Origin: Rhynchonema sp. JSB1_4
Taxonomy: Eukaryota > Nematoda > Chromadorea > Monhysterida > Xyalidae
NCBI GenBank assembly: GCA_030248065.1
Contig: JASAMV010002688.1
Location: 160,877 to 224,876 of the forward strand
Direction: 5' to 3'
Length of the DNA stretch: 64,000 nt
Shown: positions 55,650-64,000 of the stretch, piece by piece
Layout of the letters: every line of letters begins with the position of its first letter
Numbering within the stretch: position 1 is the first letter of the stretch
Made by a program: the position numbers and the translations under genes
Notes under the pieces: generated by a model
The model's database searches: none
What the model was told of the DNA's origin: nothing
The model's input: only the letters and a program-made list of their open reading frames with translations

Positions 55650-55865
55650 AATATCCCTGTTTTGCCCTATTTTTCTCCTCCAGAGCCCTGAAATGGTGAA
55701 AAATTTTCAATTTGTTAGCCTTTGAAATCGCTTTTTTTAGCTGCAATGTTAAGAAGAATGAGAAATTCAGTCATATTTTACTTAGTATTCGATCAAAAAC
55801 CCAAAACAGGCCCATTTTTTTTAAAAAAGTTTGGAATTTTTGGGTATTGGGTCGGTACTACCCAC

Positions 55866-55909
55866 TAGCGCGATGAGGCGACGACGGCAAGCTGTCACAG
55901 GTTCGATTC
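55866..55909 (+). other. Possible Pol III internal promoter (tRNA-derived SINE remnant)
   Basis: TAGCGCGATGAGG at 55866 fits an A box, and GGTTCGATTC at 55900 fits a B box, at a tRNA-like distance. No tRNA cloverleaf can be drawn around them, so a SINE head or chance are both possible. Confidence 0.35.
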
Positions 55910-57630
55910 GTACTAAGTAACGGCATAAAGAGTAGGTAAAACGATTATGCGTTGGCCGCAATATGGCTCCCTGATGGCGTATCGCTTTTTAATTCACTTT
56001 TCAAATGGAATGCAATGCCTCTTTCTAAATCCTGTTCATTTTTTGGCAAATAAGCTTTTCTTCTTTTTCGGTGATGTCTTTAGTCGCCTTTTGCTCCTGT
56101 GCGTAATCACTGATATGATATCTTTTTACTTGGGGGGTAAACAATCTTGTATAGGTGCTTTATATGCGACCAGCATGATGCCGAGAACCATATCCTGATT
56201 CTTGCCGCGCGACAGCAGTCATTTTTCTTCTTGTTTACTTTTGTCTGTCATTTATTTTTACCTTTTTTGCTCTCTTTATCGTCTGTCTGTGCAGTTCTTA
56301 TTCATTTCACAGGCATTGCGTCTTGTCACGTGAGATTTGCGAATAAAAACTCGAAACTCAGACATTCGCTCATAAAACCTTCAAATCAACCATCTGACAA
56401 CAACTCGCACAGAATGTTTTGATCACCGCTACAGGAGTCTTTCGCATTGGTGTCACCAGTTGTTGGACTTCATGACACACCCACATTCAGTTGTAGAAGC
56501 GTATGGAAGCTTTGCGTTCGGCTCACATGTCAAACCCTTGTCAAACCATACTTACTCATCGCAGAGAACGTGTTCTTCGAAAGAGTTGAGCCCCAACCTT
56601 GGTCACCCTGTATTTGGATGCTGCTGCAATTCCAGTTGTCTACTCATACGTCACGACTTGTTTAGCACCGAAATGAAGCGCTATCGTTTCCATGTACAGA
56701 ATCTGCGTGCCGATAATGGCCAACGCGAGTGTCACGCACCGCATGACCAGTGGCACATTCGCTGTAAATTATTGTCTGTACAGCTTCTTTCCAGTGACAG
56801 GGCAGCATTTCTGTTCGGCCATTAGTGTTGTGTTTGGTTGGGTCACTCTGACTGCTTGAATACATCAGTTGTGCTCTGAAGAGTCATGACGTCAAGAAGT
56901 GTAAATTTGATCAAGTTGCTGCGATTATGACATCGTTTACGGTGGTCGAATCATGTGTTATGGAATCATATGTAGTTTTGAGAGCACATCCCTGGTCCTC
57001 TACTGTAAACTCACATGTACAGCAGTGACCGCAGCAGGGTTCTCAATTTTATTTCTAACCCTTAGTGCGGGCGTATGTCGCAGTAATAAGCACGCTTGAA
57101 CGGACAACGTTCAGCCGCACACCGGTTCCAGCAGGCGTTGCGACCAAATGGCGTCTGGACTTCCCCCGCGTCCAATCAAGCACGTTGCACAGGTCACGGT
57201 AGCGATGTAAATTTTAGTAAACTTGGAAGTTGCCGGTGATCAGGTGTACGCAGTGCTGATGGCAGCTCAACAGCGTAACATCGTGCACGAGCACCCAGTC
57301 TCAGTGCGGCAGCACCAAAACCAAGCCAGATACATTGCATCAACAAACCGAAATCTGGCCTGTAGTGGTCGTGTAATTTGATACATGGCCACCGGACCGG
57401 CTCAACTTGTTTACCAGCGTCACACACAAAACGTCCGTACCAAATTATGCATCAAGTTTGTGACTACAACGTATACGACCTGCAATACAGTCTACGCATG
57501 TGGTACAGTTTCCAGAATGTTGATCCCATTCCGAGCGGAGACTGTGCTGATTTTATCATTCCACAGTGTGAGCGCCATACTGTCATTGGTGTGCTACATT
57601 CACAAATTGGCACGGTGCCAATCTCTAAAG

Positions 57631-59189
57631 GCCACCGATTGGTTCGCGTCGAATTGTGCGATCGCCGAATTGATCAGATCGATCGCGCTGATCGCTTGTC
57701 GATTGATCGAAATCGAAGCGATTTGGATTGCCACCGATGTCGGCATCGAAAATGAGCACAGTCGGTCGGTCGCTGTCGTCACGCATCATGAGACGTTGGA
57801 AATACTTCAGGTAGATAATCCACTCATGATCGTGCTGTAAAACGATGGTGTGAGTCACACTCACAGTGTCATGGTTGAACGCGGAACACGGTTGTCAGGC
57901 AATGGAGCAAAGCCAAAGAGTGCCACTTGCAGATGTACGTGCACGTGTCATGCACGTGTCTGCTGGTATTCAGTCCGTTGACGTTGTGGCAGGCGAATCG
58001 TGACCGGCGCAACGTGCTGCCGATGGATGCCGATTACGCTTGTGTGCTGTTCACGTGTGTCGTCTGGCTGTTGGTCGCCGGATGCAATGCTGTTTTGTGG
58101 TGCGCTAAATGTCGCTCTGGAAGACCTTCCCCAGTCCGGTGAAGAGTAGTCTGCAACACTGCACGATCACTTTGGGATCATTCGACAAAGAATGCACAAT
58201 AATCGCCTGACAAAGAATTTGGTACTGTGTCAACTTTATGGGGCACAGGGGCGTTGACCGCTTTGTGTTTCGGCTGCGTGTCTGATGATTTTATGTAGCT
58301 TATCTGGACCAGCGTAAATGTTGTTCCCCAAGCTACGTAAATTGCAAGCTATACGCAGGTCAAACGTGGCTAGAGTTCTAATAAAAGCCGTCTCATAGCA
58401 CATGTTTGGCTGTGAAACATCAGTTGGTTTACAGGACAGTGCTGCACGTGGTGTTCGACGACAGCACGCGATCGTTCAACACCGGCATCGATGTTGTGTT
58501 AGCGATCAGCGACGCGATTTACATGCTGCTGCACGCCTTGGTCGTCTTGCTCGTGTACAAATGCGTCAGTCTGGTGGAAGTGAGCAATTGCAAACATTTT
58601 TCCTTTGACTAATCAATATGGCCATTTTTTTATCAACTTTCACAATTGCACAATTCATGTCGGGCTCAACAATGTCCAGCAAGTGTTATCGTGCCCATTA
58701 ATTAAGGATGCAGGATCCACTCTAAGTAAACCGCGTTATAATTTTTTAATAGAAATACAAGTGAAAAATTTTTCCATATTGATCTGCATCAAACTCACCC
58801 AGATCGAACCGCCCTGGAGTCGGTCGATAACGTGAACCAGTTCGATTGATGTGGTCGGGGTCGAAGGTAGACCGATTTTACAAACTTGCTACCATCCTTA
58901 GGATCTCAAATGTCGCGTACTCATTGCGGCCTACGGCGTATTGGCAGTGGTCGGAGTGTGCAGTCATTTGTGGGAATTGTGCGAGCGACAGTACGAATGG
59001 GACATCGTGCCACAACAACAACGTCGCAGCCTGATCAGGGACATTATATGCATCGAGCACTGTACCATGTCCGTGATGTACGCCTTTCTGGCCGTGCGAA
59101 CCTGTTCCTGCGTACAAAATGTGCTGAAATGGCCCTCAGCCTGCTCAGCAATATTGTCACATTCTAGGGCAAAGATGTGCTTGTCATAA
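57631..59189 (+). CDS. Unidentified multipass membrane protein (5' end uncertain)
   Basis: Four phase-compatible exons: about 57631-57810 (left border uncertain), 57933-58138, 58435-58579, 58902-59189. Donors and acceptors are good (CTTCAG/GTAGAT, ACTTGCAG, GTCCG/GTGAAG, TTTACAG, GTGGAA/GTGAGC, CATCCTTAG). The product has at least five hydrophobic segments: around HVSCTCLLVFSPLTLW, VLFTCVVWLLVAGCNAVLW, DAIYMLLHALVVLLVY, VLIAAYGVLAVVGVC and TMSVMYAFLAVRTC. Between them are a charged loop QANRDRRNVLPMDADY and an amphipathic ERQYEWDIVPQQQRRS. It is cysteine-rich. I do not recognise the family; a chemoreceptor-like or other multi-TM protein is possible. The first exon is the least certain. Confidence 0.6.
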
Positions 59190-60071
59190 ATTTGGAGGGT
59201 TTGGTCTGTAATGGGACGTAGTCCATGCAATACATGCTCTGATTGTCTTGCACACGGTTTTGCGATAAAAATTTAACAAAAAAACACGTATCGTCGACAG
59301 CATAACGTCACATTTTTTCAAATCTTTTGCACCTCATACCTTGACGGTTTTAGCCGTCGAATGGCACGCACAATAGGCACGTCACATTGTACATAATAAA
59401 GGGTGCTTATTTCAACAATCGGATGATGCATATGAAGTCAAGAGCGATCAGAAACTAGTTTAAAAATATCCTGTACGTTTCGCGGATAAACGAGCAGAGA
59501 GAAAAAACGATAATAGTGACAGCAGTTGTGTTGTTTTTTTTAAACAGCGTCCGTGGACTATTTTAAGTTGACTTCATTGCCAGCTTTTATGTCCAGTTCC
59601 GTTATGGGTACGATTTGCGTTGAATGTTGAAGCCGTTATTCTTCAATACTAAATGTTTTATTATTTCTGAAAACTGCTGTTTTTTCATTGCTGTTCCAGT
59701 ATCGGTGGTACATAACCCGCATATCAGAGTAAATGTGACGACAGCATGCGTATTATTTGAACCGTTTTTCCTGACGTTATTTTGCCCACTCAATACTGTA
59801 CTTTGTCGTAGGCGGCAGACACGCCGGGTATACTGTATGTACATTAGGTCTTATCCGAAACAAGTTTCGACCTCAAGTCGATCGCATTGAATTGGCCCGA
59901 CCAACAGCATAAAGCGCGCACTTGAGGGCTGTGTTTCGCCACTTGACATTCACCCGGGCGCTAAACCGTCTGTTTTCCCACTTTGTTTTTTGTTGGAAGC
60001 GAATATCAGATTTTCTGGCATTTTGCAAGCTACGCAAGAATTGTTAAACTTGAAAATACACAAAGTCAAAA
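59190..60071. other. Spacer between membrane-protein gene and protease gene
   Basis: AT-rich sequence without recognisable exons; it should hold the 3' UTR of the upstream gene and the promoter of the protease. Confidence 0.5.
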
Positions 60072-63000
60072 ATGACAATAATTTTAAATCTGACAACGCT
60101 GGTCTCAATATGCCTGGTGCTGGTCGAATGCGGCAAGCTGGACAGACATCACGGTCAGCCAAGATCACATTTGACGCATTTTGTTGATTCATTATCACAT
60201 GCGTAAACCCCTGATATTTCAGGCAATTGGCGATGGTCGATCTCTGGTCAACCGAACATCCCGAATTATCCAGATTATTATGTTTATCCGGATTATGGTT
60301 GGTTGTGGGTGCTCCGTGCTATTTTTGTTCACCTGCTTGTGCGAGGTATCGCAGGAATCCTCGGCAGTCGGCCTATATTTCGGACCGGTGTCGTCGTGAC
60401 TCTGGACGGTTATCGAATATCGGATAGGTTCCTATAAGGTGACGAACATGAGACCGAGGCCATGATTTATAAGTTTCATCGAATGAAACACGTTCTCATG
60501 AAACATTACTACAGTTCCGGGTGCAATTCTAGGCTGAAAGTTGAAGTCGCGTGCACGCGACTTCCTAGTGTTAAAACATAGGGAGCGCACGCCAGCGCAC
60601 GCGCAAAACTTCGCGTGCACGCGAAGTTACTTCGACTTTTGCCTATTCTTTGCACTGTTTGGACGCGCGTGCACGCGACTTCAACTTTCAGCCCAGAATT
60701 GCACCCGGTACTGTACCTCTGTCAGGTCAACCGAATGCACCCAATCAACCGTTCAATCCGTGGAATCAACAGTTCAGCACCCAAGCCCCGATTACGCAAG
60801 TGCCCATCTTCCCATCAATTGTGCAGAACAACGGCCAATGCGGTCGGCCCGCTGTGCCACCCATGCTTACGAGAACATCGCAATTCACACGCATCATGTG
60901 TCAGTTATTGGTTTCTGTGTGATAGTGGTCCGCTGACCTGTGCTACAGCCCGTGCAGTCAGTGTGTGTTACGCTGAGAGTGGCTGTGTGCGTTGCACGTT
61001 ATGGAATCAGTGAGCATACCTTGTTCGTGCAGTCGTTTGGTGCTGCATAGGTACGTGAGATGCTGCATGCCCGCCTGTCAGACGGACGCGTAGTTCAGCT
61101 GGTTAGAACAGCCGGTGCCGGAAGACGCAGGTTCAACCCCTGTCGTGTCCATAATGTTTGGTGTGGCTTGGAGGATCAGTTGTTTTTAAAATTTTTATTT
61201 TTGGAAAGAACAGTTGTCTGTGGCACGTAATACAGTTTGAAGTTGTATCTGTGTTGGTTCAGTTCCGGAACTCATATGTGGGTCCCCCCACCCACATTCT
61301 GGCTCGGGGTCTTTCGGTCCCCAACATACACTGTTGAGATGGAGCATTTCCGGTTTATGGGGGTGACCGCTGGCGCTTTTGTCATTGACAAGGCCCAGGG
61401 CGCCATTGCAGTCTGGCATTATTGGCCGAAACTGCATCCACAGATCGAACTCAACGCGTTCCGACAAGGCTAAATCGTATCCTATTCATCACACGCTTCG
61501 GGTCGGTACCGAACACTTCGGGACACTTTGTCTAAATTTCCGCCCCCGAAAACGCCGCTCATTAAAGTTCACAGCTCTCCGAGCAGCTGCAAATAATCGA
61601 CAGGCAATAAATGGCGAATATCTGAGAGACTCGATGTTTCGATATGCGATACGATATACGATACGATGCGATATTTGCGTCCTTTCAGACGGCACCGAGT
61701 CCCGTCCGCATTCGTGGCCGTGGCAGGCCGGCCTGGGACTGTACCAGCCCAACGGGCGCTGGTCATTTCAGACGAATGCGCGCAGCGAATGGGCCGGTTG
61801 TGGCGGCGCCATACTCTCGCCCACTGTTGTGGTCACCGCCGGTCATTGTTTGTATGACGAAAAGTGGGTGATTTTTGTTGTTTTTTTAAAACAATTTAAG
61901 ACCGCACTTATCTAACCGAATACCCACTGTGCGCATTTATAGTGACCGTCCCACCCGCCCCGATATCTACTGTGTGTTCGTTGGCGTGCACAACATACAG
62001 CAGGCACAAAGGGATGGCACAAAATGTTACAGGTAATGACTTGCAGGTCGACAACTGAGAACACACCGGAAAGGTTTGATTGTTTGGCCTTCTTGGTGCA
62101 TTACCTGAACTCATGTCGTCAAATTTGTAGTTGAAACACAGTTTTCTTTGGTATCGATATGTGACTTTTTGTGTTTGAAAAAAGGCTTCGATGTTTGCTG
62201 ATGCCTACATTTTTCCACGAGCGCAAAAGTTGTCATTATTTATGCCGATCGAAATTAGTGGTTTCAATGCATCAATACAAAATGTGGCGAACTGACGCAT
62301 AAGAGCGTGCCGGGTGGATGACCAAGTTTGTGATCGACCTAGTCAGTTTCTGTGCAGAGTGCGCCGTACGGCCGTACATCCGCGTTTCAACATCAACACG
62401 GTCGAGTATGACGTGGCGCTAATGTTCCTGGCCGAACCGATCCCGCTGTCGGCAAACATCCAGCCGATTTGTCTGCCCAACGCCGATGCCGCCACGGGAT
62501 CTAGATGTTATGCGACCGGATGGGGCGAGACTGAAGGTCGGTGCGTGCTGGATTGTTGTCGAGTCGAGACGAGTTTGTGTCGATATCGGAAGCTGGTAAT
62601 TTGCGCAACCTCAAGCTCACAGGTAATTTTTGGGTCACATGACCACTTGGTGCGTTCGCAGTGGCGATAACCTGGTACACCATCCGTCTATGAAAACAGA
62701 TCGAACTATCGTCTGTGACCAAAAACATGCGGCACATTCTGTTGTGAATAATCTGATGACAAACTATTCTAATGACTTTAAGGTTGAGCTTTTGCTTAAA
62801 AAAATCACCATTGGAATTTATTTACGGTTTGGTTTCAGATTGTAACTTGTTCCGACTTCAAGTTTAATCCGATCGCATTTTTCAGCCGGCACGGACAGCG
62901 CCACGTTGCGACAGGCGCAATTGGTCGTGCAATCACCACAGGACTGCGCACGCAAACATCGCTATGACTACGACACCGGTTCAATGATCTGTGCACTTGG

Positions 63001-64000
63001 CGCCTTGGGACGTCAGGACAGTTGCAGTGTGAGTGCCGTTTTGTGTTCAAAAGCACCTTGATGCGCATTTTTAACATTTTAAAAGATTATTTTAAAATTA
63101 TCTTTGTTAAACATGTACAGGGCGACAGTGGTGGACCGATGGCATGCCAATCATCCAACGGCGGACAATGGGAGCTGCAGGGTATCGTGTCATGGTATGC
63201 GTATTAATGTGAAAGAAAATGGCAAAACATTGGAGAGAAAATGCCTGATCTATCAAGGGGCGGCGAGCGATGCTCTGATCCGACCGCACCGGGCGTGTAC
63301 ACGAGAGTGGCAGCGACAACGTCGTGGATTCGGTCACAAATGGGCGGCACCCAGCCCAGTCCCGGCTTCCCCCTTCCACCGCCCAACAATTCGGTGTTCC
63401 CACAGATTTCCACCACCCGAAGTCCGTTTGGCTTCCCCATCTTTCCGCTCATCACGAATGCGCCGCAACAACCAGGGGCGGGCTGTAAGTTTAGACCTCC
63501 CTCCACGATTATAGTGTCAGTCTGGCTTTCAAAAAAATTGTATGAGTGTGATATATGGAAAACATCACTTCTCCGTGTACTTATTTTTCGATGCCTGACG
63601 AAGTGTGAACACTATTACATAGCTTTTTATCGTGCAGGTAACAAATCCTGGGCAAGGAACCGTATAGGTGCGAAAAATGTGAAAGCATCTCATGTGTCTT
63701 ATTATGGGGCAACGTGGGAATCTCGAGCATTGACACCGATGATGACCTGGTGCACCATCGGTCTGCGAAATCTGGTCTAAACGGGTAACCAGGCAGAAAA
63801 CAAATTGCAGTACAAGTCACACGGCACCAACTATAATAGTTCCCCTTTCCAGTCGGCTCGACATCCGCAAATGGCTGTGCTGATAGTCGTGCCCTGTTGT
63901 ACCCAGTCAACAACCAACCGGTCGTTTGCGACCCCAACAAACAGAACTGTCCGGCGCCATATCGATGTGTGAACGCGCCAGCAAGAGGACACCCGATTTG
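60072..64000 (+). CDS. Secreted trypsin-like serine protease with cysteine-rich C-terminal domain (runs off the window)
   Basis: Exons: 60072-60153 (signal peptide, MTIILNLTTLVSICLVLVEC), 60223-60297, 60726-about 60899, 61689-61863, 61943-62032, 62358-62536, 62886-63028, 63121-63194, 63258-63484, 63853 onward. The junctions agree in phase, except that the join after exon 3 is unresolved and may need a further small exon carrying the activation site. Exons 2-3 are Pro/Asn/Gln-rich (SGQPNIPNYPDY, GQPNAPNQPFNPW). The S1 domain has TAGHC (catalytic His), EYDVAL (Asp) and GDSGGP (Ser). The DSC before it puts Asp at position 189, predicting trypsin-like cleavage after Arg/Lys. A Pro-rich tail follows, then a domain with VVCDPNKQNCPAPYRCV spacing, like the lustrin-type cysteine-rich repeat of invertebrate secreted proteins. 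Confidence 0.9.
60517..60708. repeat. Inverted repeat with CGCGTGCACGCG palindromes
   Basis: Arms of about 43 bp, CCGGGTGCAATTCTAGGCTG onward, and its complement. The interior contains further CGCGTGCACGCGAAGT palindromes. It lies in protease intron 2 and ends 17 bp before the exon 3 start, so it contributes almost directly to the acceptor region. Confidence 0.88.
61084..61150 (+). tRNA. tRNA-like sequence lacking a proper anticodon loop (pseudo-tRNA or SINE head)
   Basis: A 7-bp acceptor stem (GGACGCG/CGTGTCC, one G-T pair), a 4-bp D stem (GTTC/GAAC) with a normal D loop, and a T arm GCAGG-TTCAACC-CCTGT all fold well. The segment between D and T arms is only 17 nt, where 22-23 are expected, so no 7-nt anticodon loop can form. 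A and B boxes are intact. It lies in an intron of the protease gene. Confidence 0.5.

Larger units (their letters stand above)
52167..57630. other. Intergenic region upstream of neurobeachin, repeat-rich
   Basis: The left part should contain the neurobeachin 5' UTR and promoter; no TATA box stands out. 52410-52450 has CCTAAG tandem words like those at 20371-20720. 52900-54640 is a dense patchwork of GGTTGCAAGGTACC and TACTGTACC repeats and GGCCC tracts. 54885-55870 holds CCCAATA arrays and a foldback. 55860-55910 has a possible Pol III A/B box pair. From 55950 to 57380 I see no supportable exon. Confidence 0.6.

Overview
The window is metazoan nuclear DNA: intron-rich genes with GT-AG introns of 75 bp to 11.7 kb, many small inverted repeats, simple-sequence tracts and DNA-transposon debris. 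The proteins are clear animal orthologues (ARL6, synaptotagmin, neurobeachin/LRBA, mab-21, an S1 serine protease). Their divergence from the human proteins suggests an invertebrate, perhaps an ecdysozoan, but the species cannot be fixed by eye.

Layout. 290-642 (+): last exon of an ARL6/BBS3 GTPase, whose poly(A) site faces that of the next gene. 1478-4449 (-): C2A, C2B and C-terminus of a synaptotagmin with complete calcium-binding aspartates; the 5' membrane-anchor exons were not found. 8989-52166 (-): a complete neurobeachin/LRBA/Rugose gene of 43 kb. I resolved 53 coding exons; every splice phase agrees and the sum is 7,995 nt (2,664 aa plus stop). Domain order is an acidic N-terminal extension, ARM-like repeats with a ConA/LamG domain, a variable linker, DUF1088, PH, BEACH and WD40. 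57631-59189 (+): three or more exons of an unidentified multipass membrane protein. 60072-64000 (+): a secreted trypsin-like protease with signal peptide, Pro-rich region, S1 domain with its full triad, and a cysteine-rich domain cut by the window end.

The most interesting feature is a complete mab-21 gene (26805-28963, +) lying antisense inside the 11.7-kb neurobeachin intron that splits the PH domain. From general knowledge, human MAB21L1 lies antisense in an NBEA intron and MAB21L2 antisense in an LRBA intron, so this looks like a very old nested pair kept in an invertebrate.

A second theme is a short motif, GTGAAACATC/GATGTTTCAC, which appears far more often than expected, sometimes as inverted pairs in introns. 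A related form, CTRATGTTTCAG, forms the 3' splice site of many introns in several genes. Third, the introns and spacers hold many foldback elements, hAT-like MITEs with 8-bp target duplications, tandem arrays and homopolymer tracts. No CRISPR array, rRNA or prokaryotic operon is present.
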